DNA of 64,000 nucleotides from Streptomyces sp. NBC_01446 (GCF_026340095.1 NZ_JAPEPO010000001.1:7956501-8020500); one strand, 5' to 3'; shown: positions 1 to 8,993, numbered from the stretch's first letter. Notes: generated by a model from the letters alone, not told the origin. Numbers and translations: made by a program.

Positions 1-194
1 GGGAACGGCGTGTGGAACACCCTTACGTGGGGTGCCGGTTGGGTGCGTCGGGTGGACGTGACGGCCGTGTCGACGACGTCGGCGGTGACATTTGTACCGG
101 CCGGGCGACGACATCTCGCTCTGCCGGGTCCCATCCGCCACCTGACATGCTGAGGTCCGCCGCCGCGGAGGCGGCGTCGAGACCGGCGGAGGTC

Positions 195-719
195 ATGGTG
201 GCATCGCGAGTGGGAGAACAGCCTGTGCCGGAGAGCGGCACGTACGAGATCGATCCGGTGGCATCGAGCGTGAGCTTCCGTATGCGCACGGTCTTCGGGC
301 TGTTCCCGGTGCGGGGGAGCTTCCGGATCACGCGGGGACGGATCGACGTGGCCGGACCTGTCGAGAAGTCCACGGTGGACGTGAGGATCGGAGCGGACAC
401 GTTCGAGTCGGGTGTGGCGCGCCGCGACGAACACGTCCGGTCGGCCGACTACCTCGACGTGGCCACCCATCCCGAGTTCGCGTTCCGTGGTGACGGCGTC
501 GTGGTCGGTTCCGACGGGACGGTCCTGACGGGGGAGTTGACCGTCCTCGGTGTCAGCCGGCCGGTCGACGTCACCGTCGAGAGCGTGACGGTCGAGGGCC
601 GTGGTCTGACGGTCGTGGCGTCGACCGTCGTGGACCGCTACGCGTTCGGTGTGACCGCCGCGAAGGGCATGACCGGCCGTCGGCTGACCGTGCGCCTGGA
701 CATCAGGGCGACGCGTTGA
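195..719 (+). CDS. YceI family protein
   Basis: A 174-residue protein with the YceI lipocalin-like fold. It opens with GTYEIDPVASSVSFRMRT (the Y-x-D-x-x-H/S start of YceI), continues with a FPVRGSFR strand and a D-V-R-I-G-A-D-T-F-E-S-G stretch, and has R-D-x-H-V-R-S-A-D-Y-L-D around residue 75, the most conserved YceI segment. The family binds isoprenoid-like lipids in a beta-barrel; the substrate here is unknown. No signal peptide is visible, so it is probably cytoplasmic, as in many actinobacterial members. The frame stays open upstream to base 12, but homology begins only after residue 10 of this ATG, so the short start is preferred. It is not obviously in an operon with the convergent TetR gene. 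Confidence 0.85.
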   Translation: MVASRVGEQPVPESGTYEIDPVASSVSFRMRTVFGLFPVRGSFRITRGRIDVAGPVEKSTVDVRIGADTFESGVARRDEHVRSADYLDVATHPEFAFRGDGVVVGSDGTVLTGELTVLGVSRPVDVTVESVTVEGRGLTVVASTVVDRYAFGVTAAKGMTGRRLTVRLDIRATR

Positions 720-743
720 CCTGCCGCGACAGCTGGTGAGGGG

Positions 744-1448
744 TCACGGAGCGTCGGTGGTGGACGGCCTCGGTGTGTGCGGCATCCCGTTGATCAGTAC
801 CCGCAGGCCCCAGCCGAGGCGGGCCTCTCCCGGCCCGGACAGCAGGTCGTCACCCAGCGCCGCGAGGCGCGGGTGGGTCGTCGCGGACACGTCGCGCAGC
901 ACGGTGTTCAGCGCGTCCCAGTCGCCCTGGGTGTCCTCGTCCCGGTCACGGGTGGACTGCTCGGCCGCGGTCGAAGTGGCGTACTGCAGAAGGGCGTCCA
1001 CGCCCCACGCGGCCTGCGCGTCCGGGATGCCGCCCTCGGAGAGCAGCGCGAGGAGGGCTTCGAGCAGGTCGAGGTAGTGCTCGCCGGAAGGCATCGCCAC
1101 CAGCGCCGACCGGGCGAGGCTCGGATGCTCGAACAACACCGCGGTGTACGAGGACAGGATCCGCACGAGACGGTCCTGCCAGTCACCCGGAGTGGTGGCG
1201 GGGGAGAGGTCGACCGCGCCGAGCAGCTCGTCCAGGATGGCCGCGTGCAGCTCGGCGGTGTTGCGCACGTACACGTAGAGCGAGGCCGGGCCCGTGTCGA
1301 GTTCCTGCGCCAGGCGGCGCATGGTGACGCGCTTGAGGCCTTCGTCGCGCATGATCGCGACCGCGGTCGCGACGATGCCGTCCCGGGTCAGGGCGGGCTT
1401 GGCCGGACGCTCTCGGCGGCTGCGGGGTGCTGCGGGCTGGGGGGACAC
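744..1448 (-). CDS. TetR family transcriptional regulator
   Basis: A 234-residue TetR-type repressor. The N-terminal helix-turn-helix lies at about residues 20-60 (GIVATAVAIMRDEGLKRVTM, then RRLAQELDTGPASLYVYVRN). The larger C-terminal domain, including the segment ending SGPGEARLGWGLRVLINGM, looks like the TetR_C class seen in tetracycline-type repressors. The GTG start is followed by a basic tail (RSRRERPAKPAL) before the HTH. It lies 42 bp downstream of the monooxygenase gene on the same strand, so the two are probably co-transcribed. A perfect palindrome directly upstream (1468-1499), matched by another ahead of the monooxygenase, is the likely operator. Inference: it represses both genes and is released by a small molecule that the monooxygenase may modify. 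Confidence 0.88.
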   Translation of the reverse strand: MSPQPAAPRSRRERPAKPALTRDGIVATAVAIMRDEGLKRVTMRRLAQELDTGPASLYVYVRNTAELHAAILDELLGAVDLSPATTPGDWQDRLVRILSSYTAVLFEHPSLARSALVAMPSGEHYLDLLEALLALLSEGGIPDAQAAWGVDALLQYATSTAAEQSTRDRDEDTQGDWDALNTVLRDVSATTHPRLAALGDDLLSGPGEARLGWGLRVLINGMPHTPRPSTTDAP

Positions 1449-1467
1449 GGGCTCACCGTAACGAGCG

Positions 1468-1499
1468 GGGTTCGTGACGAACAAGTTCGTCACGAACCC
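1468..1499. promoter_or_regulatory. Palindromic operator before the tetR gene
   Basis: Perfect 15-bp inverted arms (1468-1482 and 1485-1499) separated by AA. The core half sites are GTTCGTGACGAAC and GTTCGTCACGAAC. The stop codon of the monooxygenase gene (1490-1492) lies inside the right arm. The half site GTTCGTCACGAAC recurs exactly at 2732-2744, so this is very likely a TetR binding site. Confidence 0.75.
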
Positions 1500-2665
1500 G
1501 TTCCCGCGGCTTCCGCCTCCTCGCGGAAGGACGCGAACATGTCGAGCAGGCCCTGCGGGGCGTCGGGGTGGAAGATGACGTCGAGGTTGTCGGCGGAACC
1601 GGCCGCGGCGTGCTCGCCGCGGGGGAAGAGCGCCTCCTCGTAGACGGTGAGGGCCTTCTCGGTCTCGCCGGGGTGCGCCAGGATCGCGGCGGCCAGCTCG
1701 GCGCCGTCGAGCATCGCCAGGTTGGCGCCCTCGCCGGCGAACGGCGACATCAGGTGGGCGGCGTCGCCGAGCAGGGTCACACCAGGGACCCGGTCCCACC
1801 GGTGTCCGACGGGCAGGGCGTGGATGGGTCGCGGGACGAGCGCGCCGTCGGCGTCGGCGACGAGTCCGCGCAGCGCCTCGTCCCAGCCGTCGAAGGAGGT
1901 GAGGATACGGGCCTTGGCCGCCGCGGTGTCGGTGAAGTCGATGCCGCCGGTGGTGAACCAGTCGGCGGGAACCCTCAGCGCGCAGTAGACGTGCAGGCGG
2001 CCGTCGCCCTCGCGGTGGGCGAGGAAGCCCTTCTCGTCCCCGAGCGCGAACAGCGATCCGCCGCCGACGACTTCGGCGCTCTGCGGGTGAAGGGTGTCCG
2101 CGTCCTCCAGGTGCGCCTCGACGAACGAGACGCCGGAGTAGGCGGGGCGGGCGTCGGAGAGCAGCGGGCGGACCTTGGACCAGGCGCCGTCGGCGCCGAC
2201 GAGCAGGTCGGTCGTGAAGGTCTCGCCGGACGCGAGGGTCACCTCGTGGCGGCCCCCGGTCAGCGGGCGGGCGCCGGTGACCTTGGCGCCCCAGCGGATG
2301 GTGCCCTCCGGCAGCGAGGCGAGCAGCATGTCGCGCAGATCGTGCCGGCTGACCTCCGGCCGGCCGTCGGTGCCGCCGTCGTCGCTCTCCTCCATGCGCA
2401 CGGTGCCGTGCTTGTCCAGGATCCGCATGGCCTCGCCGCCCGCGTGGATGGCGGCGAGGAACTCCTCGTGGAGACCCGCGGCGCGCAGGGCGGCCTGGCC
2501 GGACTCGACATGCATGTCGAGCATGCCGCCCTGGGGGCGGGTGGCGGGGGAGACCTCCAGGTCGTAGACGGCCGCTTCGACGCCGCCGAGGTGCAGGACG
2601 CGCGCCAGGACGAGGCCGCCGAGGCCTGCGCCGACGATCGCGATGGGGTGGTGGGTGGTGGTCAT
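1490..2665 (-). CDS. TetX-like FAD-dependent monooxygenase
   Basis: A 391-residue class A flavoprotein monooxygenase. It has the dinucleotide motif IAIVGAGLGG at residues 8-17, the GG-M-L-D-M-H-x-E-S-G segment typical of Tet(X) relatives, the middle motif LLVGADGAWSKVR, and the FAD-ribityl motif LLGDAAHLMSPFAGEGANLA. Such enzymes hydroxylate aromatic or polyketide substrates with NAD(P)H and O2; Tet(X) inactivates tetracyclines. The ATG is preceded by a strong GAAGGAG site; the frame runs further upstream through the operator but has no homology there. It is co-oriented with a TetR gene and flanked by matching operators, the layout of a drug- or metabolite-inducible module. The true substrate cannot be read from sequence. 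Confidence 0.85.
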   Translation of the reverse strand: MTTTHHPIAIVGAGLGGLVLARVLHLGGVEAAVYDLEVSPATRPQGGMLDMHVESGQAALRAAGLHEEFLAAIHAGGEAMRILDKHGTVRMEESDDGGTDGRPEVSRHDLRDMLLASLPEGTIRWGAKVTGARPLTGGRHEVTLASGETFTTDLLVGADGAWSKVRPLLSDARPAYSGVSFVEAHLEDADTLHPQSAEVVGGGSLFALGDEKGFLAHREGDGRLHVYCALRVPADWFTTGGIDFTDTAAAKARILTSFDGWDEALRGLVADADGALVPRPIHALPVGHRWDRVPGVTLLGDAAHLMSPFAGEGANLAMLDGAELAAAILAHPGETEKALTVYEEALFPRGEHAAAGSADNLDVIFHPDAPQGLLDMFASFREEAEAAGTGS

Positions 2666-2723
2666 GGCGGGCTCCTTCGGTTGGGGTGGCGCCCGCCGTT
2701 CCGGGCGCCTCCTCATCAAGGTA

Positions 2724-2766
2724 ACGAACATGTTCGTCACGAACAAGTTTCTAACGAACATGTTCG
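2724..2766. promoter_or_regulatory. Operator array upstream of the monooxygenase gene
   Basis: Contains ACGAACATGTTCGT (perfect palindrome, 2724-2737), the half site GTTCGTCACGAAC (2732-2744), an AA spacer, the degenerate half site GTTTCTAACGAAC (2747-2759), and CGAACATGTTCG (2755-2766). The 13-AA-13 layout of 2732-2759 copies that of the palindrome before tetR. Two overlapping shorter palindromes suggest cooperative binding by the TetR protein. Confidence 0.7.
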
Positions 2767-2825
2767 CTTCGTATCATGAGGGACGCGGCCCGGGGGATTG
2801 CGAAACGTCCCGGCCGCGCCTCGCA

Positions 2826-2837
2826 TAAGCTGCCTCG
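2826..2837 (+). promoter_or_regulatory. Putative leaderless promoter -10 box of the M13 peptidase gene
   Basis: TAAGCT at 2826-2831 is followed by exactly 6 nt and then the ATG. No ribosome binding site precedes the ATG, which fits a leaderless transcript starting at the A of the start codon. No convincing -35 box is visible. Confidence 0.4.
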
Positions 2838-4802
2838 ATGAGCATTCTTGATGACGCCCGCCCGGGTATGAACCCCGAGATCCGGCCGCAGGACGACCTG
2901 TTCGGCCACGTCAACGGCCACTGGCTGGACACCGAGCCGATCCCCGAGGACCGCTCGAGCTGGGGCCCCTTCGTGCAGCTCGCCGACACCGCCGAGGAGC
3001 AGGTCAAGGCGATCATCGAGGAACTCGCGGCCGGGGCCGAGTCGACCTCGGCCGACTCCGGCGAGGCGCGCAAGATCGCCGCGCTCTACGCCTCCTTCAT
3101 GGACGAGCAGGCCATCGAGGCGCTCGGTCTCGCGCCGGCGCGCCCGCTGCTCGACGAGGTCGCGGCCATCGCCGACCTCCGGGGCCTCGCGACGTTCCTC
3201 GGCCGCTTCGAGCGCGTCGGCGGCTCCGGCCTCTTCGGGTCGTACGTCGACACCGACGACCGCAACTCCGACCGGTACCTCGTCAACGTCGTGCAGGGCG
3301 GCCTCGGCCTGCCCGACGAGTCGTACTACCGGGACGACAAGTTCGCCGCGATCCGCGACAAGTACGTCACCTACCTCACCGATCTTCTGACGCTCGCCGA
3401 GCACGCCGATCCCGCGGCCGCCGCGCGGACGGTCCTCGCCATCGAGACCAAGCTGGCCGCGGGCCACTGGGAGCGGGCCGAGACCCGTGACGTGCAGAAG
3501 ACGTACAACCTCACCGCCCTGGACGAACTCAAGGCCCTGGCACCGGAGTTCGACTGGCACGGCTACGCCGCCGCGATCGGCGGCACCGACGCGACCATCG
3601 CCGAGACCTGCGTCCGCCAGCCCTCGTACTTCGCCCACCTGTCCCAGGTCCTGACCGAGTTCCCGATCGAGCAGTGGCGCGACTGGGTGCTGGTGCGCGT
3701 GCTGCGCGCCTCGGCGCCGTACCTCTCGGACGCGTTCGTCCAGAACAACTTCGACTTCTACGGACGCACGCTCAACGGCACCCCTGAGCTGCGCGCCCGC
3801 TGGAAGCGCGCCGTCGCGCTCGTCGAGGGCGCGATGGGCGAGGCCGTCGGCAAGGAGTACGTGGCCCGGCACTTCCCGCCGGCGTCCAAGGCGATGATGG
3901 ACGAGCTCGTCGCCAACCTCCTGGAGGCCTACCGTCAGTCGATCGCCCAGCTCGACTGGATGACCGACGAGACGAAGGAGCGGGCGTACGAGAAGCTCGC
4001 CACGTTCCGCCCCAAGATCGGCTACCCGGACAAGTTCCGCGACTACTCCAAGCTCCAGGTCACCGTGGACGACCTGCTCGCCAACGCGCAGGCGGCCGCG
4101 GCGTTCGAGACGGACCGCGAGCTCGCCAAGATCGGCTCGCCGGTCGACCGCGACGAGTGGTTCATGCTGCCGCAGACGGTGAACGCGTACTACAACCCGG
4201 GCACCAACGAGATCTGCTTCCCCGCGGGCATCCTGCAGAAGCCGTTCTTCGCGCCCGACGCCGAGGCGGCGGAGAACTACGGGGGCATCGGCTCCGTGAT
4301 CGGCCACGAGATCGGCCACGGCTTCGACGACCAGGGCGCCCAGTACGACGGCGCCGGCAACCTCAACGACTGGTGGACCGCCTCCGACAAGACGGCCTTC
4401 GAGGCCAAGTCGAAGGCCCTCATCGAGCAGTACGACGGCTTCTCGCCGCGCAACCTGCCCGGCGAGACCGTCAACGGCGCGCTCACCGTCGGCGAGAACA
4501 TCGGCGACCTCGGCGGCCTGACCATCGGCCACAAGGCGTACGTCATCTCGCTCGGCGACACCCCGTCGCCGGAGCACGGGGCCACCACCGGTTCCCAGCG
4601 CCTGTTCCTCAACTGGGCCTACTGCTGGCGCACCAAGCGGCGCAAGGAGCAGGAGCAGCAGTACCTGACGATCGACCCGCACTCGCCGCCGGAGTTCCGC
4701 GCGAACATCGTGCGCAACCTCGACGAGTTCCACGACGCGTTCGGCACGTCGGACAGCGACGGCCTGTGGCTCGACCCGGCGGACCGCGTGCGCATCTGGT
4801 GA
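2838..4802 (+). CDS. M13 (neprilysin/PepO) family zinc metallopeptidase
   Basis: A 654-residue endopeptidase with the full M13 layout: an N-terminal helical domain, the NAYYNPGTNEICFPAGILQ substrate-positioning segment, the zinc motif HEIGH at residues 490-494, then GFDDQGAQYDGAG and the third-ligand motif ENIGDLGG. It ends in a short RVRIW tail where eukaryotic members have CRVW. There is no signal peptide or membrane anchor, so it is predicted to be cytosolic, as are most actinobacterial PepO-type enzymes, and would cleave peptides rather than proteins. It stands alone, transcribed away from the monooxygenase and convergent with the GH3 gene, with a strong hairpin between the two. Confidence 0.93.
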   Translation: MSILDDARPGMNPEIRPQDDLFGHVNGHWLDTEPIPEDRSSWGPFVQLADTAEEQVKAIIEELAAGAESTSADSGEARKIAALYASFMDEQAIEALGLAPARPLLDEVAAIADLRGLATFLGRFERVGGSGLFGSYVDTDDRNSDRYLVNVVQGGLGLPDESYYRDDKFAAIRDKYVTYLTDLLTLAEHADPAAAARTVLAIETKLAAGHWERAETRDVQKTYNLTALDELKALAPEFDWHGYAAAIGGTDATIAETCVRQPSYFAHLSQVLTEFPIEQWRDWVLVRVLRASAPYLSDAFVQNNFDFYGRTLNGTPELRARWKRAVALVEGAMGEAVGKEYVARHFPPASKAMMDELVANLLEAYRQSIAQLDWMTDETKERAYEKLATFRPKIGYPDKFRDYSKLQVTVDDLLANAQAAAAFETDRELAKIGSPVDRDEWFMLPQTVNAYYNPGTNEICFPAGILQKPFFAPDAEAAENYGGIGSVIGHEIGHGFDDQGAQYDGAGNLNDWWTASDKTAFEAKSKALIEQYDGFSPRNLPGETVNGALTVGENIGDLGGLTIGHKAYVISLGDTPSPEHGATTGSQRLFLNWAYCWRTKRRKEQEQQYLTIDPHSPPEFRANIVRNLDEFHDAFGTSDSDGLWLDPADRVRIW

Positions 4803-4816
4803 CGCGCCCGTGACGC

Positions 4817-4849
4817 GTGGCCCGTACCTTCCAGGAAGGTACGGGCCAC
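4817..4849. terminator. Bidirectional hairpin terminator between pepO-like and GH3 genes
   Basis: GTGGCCCGTACCTT (4817-4830) pairs perfectly with AAGGTACGGGCCAC (4836-4849), extended by one more C-G pair to leave a 3-nt loop. It sits between two convergent stop codons. There is no T-tract, as is usual in Streptomyces. Confidence 0.75.
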
Positions 4850-4856
4850 GGCCGGT

Positions 4857-7229
4857 TCAGAGCGCGGTGACGCCGAAGCCGGCGTGCAGCCTGCGGGTGT
4901 GGTCCACCACCCGCACCTGACCGGTGAGCGTCACGCTCGCGGTCAGCCGGAGGTCGGTGCTGGACGCGCCGAGCCGCAGCTCCAGTTCGCCCGGTTCGAC
5001 GATCCGCCGACCGTCCCGCCCGGTGAACGACGCGAGGTCCGCGGGCACCGTCACCCCGACCCGCGCGGCCTGCCCCGGCGCGAGTGCCAGGCGCACGAAC
5101 CCCACCAGCCGCTGGACGGGCTGCACGACCGAGGCGACCGGGTCGTGCAGATAGAGCTGCACGACCTCGGTGCCGTCCCGGTCACCCGAGTTCCGTACGG
5201 TGAAGGCGAGTTCGGCCTCGCCGTCCGTCCCGAACGCCGCGCGCTCCACGGCGAGATCGGACCAGTCGAACGACGTGTACGTCAGTCCGTGCCCGAAGCC
5301 GAACGCCGGAGTCGGGTCGATGTTCGACACTTCGTTGACCTGCCCGAGCCGCGCCGCCAGATACGTGGACGGCTGGGCCCCCGGGCCGTTCGGGATGCTG
5401 ACGGGCAGCCGTCCCGACGGGGCGACCCGCCCGCTGAGCACACCGGCGATGGCGGGCGTGCCCTCCTCGCCGGGGAAGAACGACTGGACGACGGCGGCCG
5501 ACTCCCGTACCGCACGGCCGAGCGCGTACGGGCGCCCCGCCAGGAGCGTCACCACGACCGGTGTGCCGGTGTCCAGGAGCGAGCCGAGGAGTTGCTCCTG
5601 CACGCCCGGCAGCGCGAGCGTCTCGGCGTCGCAGCCCTCGCCGCTGGTGCCCCGGCCGAAGAGGCCGGCGCGGTCGCCGAGCGCGAGGACGACGACGTCG
5701 GCGCCACGGGCCAGCTCCACGGCCTCGGCGAAACCGTCGGTGCCGGTGTCGTCGATGCCGCACCCGGGCGCGGTGACGACCTCGCTGTCCGGGAACTCGG
5801 CCCTCAACGACTCGACCAGGGTCGGCAGTTCGATCCCGGCCGGTACCTCGGGGTGCCGGGCGCCCACGTGCACCGGGAACGCGTAGCAGCCGAGGACGGC
5901 CGTCGCGGTGTCGGCAGTCGGGCCGACCACCGCGATTCTCGCGGGCCTGGCCAGGGGGAGTGTGCCGTCGTTGCGGAGCAGTACGACGGCCTGTTCGGCG
6001 ACCTCCCGGGCGAGGGCGCGGCGGTCCGCGGTGTCGAGGGCCACGGTTGCGCGCAGCGCCCCGGGGTCCCCGAGATCGGCACCGGTCAGCGCCGGCGGCA
6101 CCGCGTCCCATCCGGCGTCGAGGAGGCCAAGCTGCGCCTTCTGTACGAGCACGCGGCGCAGCGCGCGGTCCACGACGGCCTCGGACACCCGACCGTCCGC
6201 GACCGCGTCGAGGAGCGGCTGCCCGAACGCCTTGACGGTGGGCAGTTCCACGTCCACCCCGGCGCTCAGCGCGGCTCCGGCGGCCTCGCCCCACGTGGCG
6301 GCGACACCGTGCAGGGTCTTGAGGAACCCGACACCGAAGTAGTCCGCCACCACCGTCCCCGTGAAGCCCCAGGTGTCCCGCAACAGCCCGGTGAGCAGCT
6401 GTTCGTCGGCTGCCGACGGGACGCCGTCCGTGTCGGTGTAGGCGTGCATCACCGAGCGGGCACCGCCCTCCCGCAGCGCCATCTCGAACGGCAGCAGCAT
6501 CACATCGGCGCGCTCCCTGGGCCCCATGCCGACGGGCGCGAGGTTCCGTCCCGCGCGGGAGGCGGAGTAGCCCACGAAGTGCTTCAGGGTGGCGACGATT
6601 CCGGCGGACTCCAGGCCCTGGACGTAGGCGGTGCCGAGGGTTCCGACGAGGTACGGGTCCTCGCCGATGGTCTCCTCGACGCGGCCCCACCGGGCGTCGC
6701 GCACGACGTCGAGCACCGGGGCGAGACCCTGGTGCACACCCACCGAGCGCATGTCCTGCCCGATGGCCCCGGCCATGCGTCGTACCAGCGCCGGATCGAA
6801 CGTCGCGCCCCACGAGAGGGGGACGGGGTAGGCGGTCGCGCCCCAGGCGGCGAAGCCCGCGAGGCACTCCTCGTGGGCCACGGCCGGGATGCCGAAGCGG
6901 TTTCCCGCGGCGATGCGGCGCTGGGTGCGCAGCAGGGACAGCGCGCCGAGGGCGGGGTCGACGGGGGCGGTGCCGAAGGGCCTGGTGAGCTGCCCGAGCC
7001 CGTGCGGCAGCAGCGCCTCGAGGTCGACCACCTCCTCCATCTCGTGCTGGTACGGGGCGACTTCGCCGCCCTCGTCGGACGCCCCGACCCACACGCCGAA
7101 CAGCTGGGCGACCTTCTCCTGGAGGGTCATCTCGGCGATGAGGGCGTCGGCGCGCGTCTCGTGGTCGAGGGTCGTGTCGCGCCACAGGGGCTTGGTGGAA
7201 TCTGTCGTTACGGCCACGTTGTGGGTCAC
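4857..7229 (-). CDS. Glycoside hydrolase family 3 (beta-xylosidase/beta-glucosidase)
   Basis: A 790-residue GH3 enzyme. The TIM-barrel domain carries GVHQGLAPVLDV, RWGRVEETIGEDPYL, the KHFVGYSASRAGRNLAP segment, and the nucleophile aspartate in VVADYFGV (about residue 296). The alpha/beta sandwich follows, then a C-terminal fibronectin-III-like domain (VVQLYLHDPVASVVQPVQRL). There is no signal peptide, so it should act on imported oligosaccharides inside the cell. The GTG start overlaps the permease stop (GTGA, 7226-7229) and follows a GGAGG box, which predicts translational coupling. The gene order LacI, binding protein, permease, permease, GH3 matches bxl operons for xylo-oligosaccharides; a gluco-specific role is also possible. 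Confidence 0.92.
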   Translation of the reverse strand: MTHNVAVTTDSTKPLWRDTTLDHETRADALIAEMTLQEKVAQLFGVWVGASDEGGEVAPYQHEMEEVVDLEALLPHGLGQLTRPFGTAPVDPALGALSLLRTQRRIAAGNRFGIPAVAHEECLAGFAAWGATAYPVPLSWGATFDPALVRRMAGAIGQDMRSVGVHQGLAPVLDVVRDARWGRVEETIGEDPYLVGTLGTAYVQGLESAGIVATLKHFVGYSASRAGRNLAPVGMGPRERADVMLLPFEMALREGGARSVMHAYTDTDGVPSAADEQLLTGLLRDTWGFTGTVVADYFGVGFLKTLHGVAATWGEAAGAALSAGVDVELPTVKAFGQPLLDAVADGRVSEAVVDRALRRVLVQKAQLGLLDAGWDAVPPALTGADLGDPGALRATVALDTADRRALAREVAEQAVVLLRNDGTLPLARPARIAVVGPTADTATAVLGCYAFPVHVGARHPEVPAGIELPTLVESLRAEFPDSEVVTAPGCGIDDTGTDGFAEAVELARGADVVVLALGDRAGLFGRGTSGEGCDAETLALPGVQEQLLGSLLDTGTPVVVTLLAGRPYALGRAVRESAAVVQSFFPGEEGTPAIAGVLSGRVAPSGRLPVSIPNGPGAQPSTYLAARLGQVNEVSNIDPTPAFGFGHGLTYTSFDWSDLAVERAAFGTDGEAELAFTVRNSGDRDGTEVVQLYLHDPVASVVQPVQRLVGFVRLALAPGQAARVGVTVPADLASFTGRDGRRIVEPGELELRLGASSTDLRLTASVTLTGQVRVVDHTRRLHAGFGVTAL

Positions 7230-8047
7230 TTTCCTCCCACGCCCATGAGCCCCTGGACCAGGGTGCGCCGGGCGAACAGGTAGACGAGCAGGACGGGCAC
7301 CATGGACAGGACCACGGCGGCCAGCAGCCCCGGGATGTTGATGCCGTACTGGGTGCGGAAGTTGTAGAGCCCCAGGGTGATCACCTTGGTGGAGTCGGAC
7401 TGGGTGAGCACCAGGGGGAACAGGAAGCCGTTCCACGCCTGAAGGGCGGAGAAGACCGCGATCGTCGAGAGCCCGCCCCGCGACAGAGGGAGCACGAGCT
7501 GACGGAACACCCGCCAGGACGAGGCGCCGTCGATGGCCATGGCCTCGTACAGATCCGGGGTGATGTCGCGCATCACCCCGGTCAGGACCAGGGCGCACAT
7601 GGGGAGCGAGAAGGCGGCGGTCGGCAGGATGACGCCGATGAGGTTGTCGTAGAGCCCCGCCTTGCTGATGACGTAGAACATCGGCACGATCACCGCCTGC
7701 GCGGGGATGGCGAGACCGAGCAGGAAGAGGCGGAAGACGGCGGTCGTGACGCGGCCGCGGCTGCGGACGATGGTGTACGACAGCGGCGGCACCACCACGA
7801 GGACGATGGCGACCACGCACACGGTCACGATCACCGTGTTGAGGAAGTACCGGCCGAAGCCGGTGGAGAAGTCGTCGACGTAGTTCCGCAGCGTGAAGTG
7901 CCGCGGCAGGCTCAGCGGACCGCTCGCGCCGTAGTCCGCGCGTGATTGCACGGACGCCGCGACCAGGACGTAGAGCGGTGCGCCGACGACGAGCAGCCAG
8001 ACCACGGAGCCCAGGCCGGCCAGGTAGTTGGGGCGTTGCTTGCTCAC
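7226..8047 (-). CDS. Sugar ABC transporter permease (MalG type)
   Basis: A 273-residue inner-membrane permease of the carbohydrate uptake CUT1 class. It has six predicted membrane segments, the first at about residues 12-32, and the ABC-coupling EAA loop, here YEAMAIDGASSWRVFRQLVL with the conserved G, followed by LPLSRGG. The C-terminal ARRTLVQGLMGVGG tail is typical of MalG/LacG proteins. The GTG start overlaps the stop of the upstream permease (GTGA, 8044-8047) and its own stop overlaps the GH3 start in the same way, so three genes are chained by 4-bp overlaps. No ATPase is encoded nearby; Streptomyces CUT1 importers usually share the distant MsiK ATPase. Confidence 0.92.
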   Translation of the reverse strand: MSKQRPNYLAGLGSVVWLLVVGAPLYVLVAASVQSRADYGASGPLSLPRHFTLRNYVDDFSTGFGRYFLNTVIVTVCVVAIVLVVVPPLSYTIVRSRGRVTTAVFRLFLLGLAIPAQAVIVPMFYVISKAGLYDNLIGVILPTAAFSLPMCALVLTGVMRDITPDLYEAMAIDGASSWRVFRQLVLPLSRGGLSTIAVFSALQAWNGFLFPLVLTQSDSTKVITLGLYNFRTQYGINIPGLLAAVVLSMVPVLLVYLFARRTLVQGLMGVGGK

Positions 8048-8979
8048 AGGCCCTCCACCGAGCTGCGCATCTTGTCGTAGCCCGAGACCCGTACGACGAC
8101 GAGGGAGATGACCGTCGCGACCACCACCAGGAGCAGCGCGATGGCCGATCCCGCGCCGAAGTCGAAGCTCTTGAAGGCCTTTTGGTACATGTAGTAGGCG
8201 CTGATGGTGGTGTCCGTCCCGGGGCCGCCCTGGGTCAGGATCAGGACGGTGTCGAACGTGGTGAGCCCGCCGACGACCATCAGGATCATCGACGTGATCA
8301 TGGTGTTGCGCAGTTGCGGCAGCGTGATGTGGAAGAACTGGCGCACCGTGCCCGCCCCGTCGATCTGCGCCGCCTGATAAAGGACTTGGGGGATGGCCCG
8401 CGCCGCGCCCTGGTAGATCAGGGTGTGGAACGGGGTGAACTGCCAGGCGCCCACGAAGACGAGCACCCCGATGGCCCCGCTCTGCATACCGAGCAGATTG
8501 CCGTCGCCGAACAGCCACTTGGCCTGCGACGGCACACCGAAGTTGGGGTCCAGCAGGGTGCGCCACAGGACGGAGACCGCGGTGGCGGACAGCAGCAGCG
8601 GGACGAAGTAGATCGCGGACAGGATCGCGCGGTTGCGCTGGCGGCCCGCCGCCCAGACGCCGAGCAGGATGCTCAGCGGCGTCTGGACGAGCACGCCGAG
8701 GACGGTGATCAGCACGCTCAGCCAGAGGCTGTTGAGCATCACCGGGTCGTCGAAGAGCTTGGTCCAGTTGTCGAGCCCGGCGAACCGGGGCGAGCCCAGG
8801 CCGTTCCAGCTCGTGAACGACAGCACGGCGACCAGGACGAGCGGGACGACAGCGAACAGGACGAAGAACGCGGTGGCGGGCAGCGCCCAGGCGAAGCCCG
8901 GGCGCCCCACGCCGGCTGAGCGCCGCTGCGCGGGCCGCCGTTCGGCGACGACAGCGGCCTTGGTGACGGTAGTGGTCAT
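8044..8979 (-). CDS. Sugar ABC transporter permease (MalF type)
   Basis: A 311-residue CUT1 permease. A charged cytoplasmic N-terminus (residues 1-28) is followed by the first membrane helix (FAWALPATAFFVLFAVVPLV) and five more. The coupling loop reads YQAAQIDGAGTVRQFFHITL, followed by LPQLRNTM; the LTQGGPGTDTTISAYYMYQ segment before the last helix is the usual MalF signature. It pairs with the downstream MalG-type protein, which it overlaps by 4 bp, and follows the binding protein gene after 14 bp. Substrate specificity is not readable from permeases; the linked GH3 enzyme suggests beta-linked oligosaccharides. Confidence 0.92.
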   Translation of the reverse strand: MTTTVTKAAVVAERRPAQRRSAGVGRPGFAWALPATAFFVLFAVVPLVLVAVLSFTSWNGLGSPRFAGLDNWTKLFDDPVMLNSLWLSVLITVLGVLVQTPLSILLGVWAAGRQRNRAILSAIYFVPLLLSATAVSVLWRTLLDPNFGVPSQAKWLFGDGNLLGMQSGAIGVLVFVGAWQFTPFHTLIYQGAARAIPQVLYQAAQIDGAGTVRQFFHITLPQLRNTMITSMILMVVGGLTTFDTVLILTQGGPGTDTTISAYYMYQKAFKSFDFGAGSAIALLLVVVATVISLVVVRVSGYDKMRSSVEGL

Positions 8980-8993
8980 CTCGGCACCAGGTC

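Noticed and set aside
2751..4733. 660-codon minus-strand frame opposite the M13 peptidase
   Set aside because: It is the antisense of a protein with intact HEIGH and NAYY motifs and has no recognisable domain.
4884..7283. 799-codon plus-strand frame opposite the GH3 gene
   Set aside because: Antisense shadow; GH3 motifs and operon context are on the minus strand.
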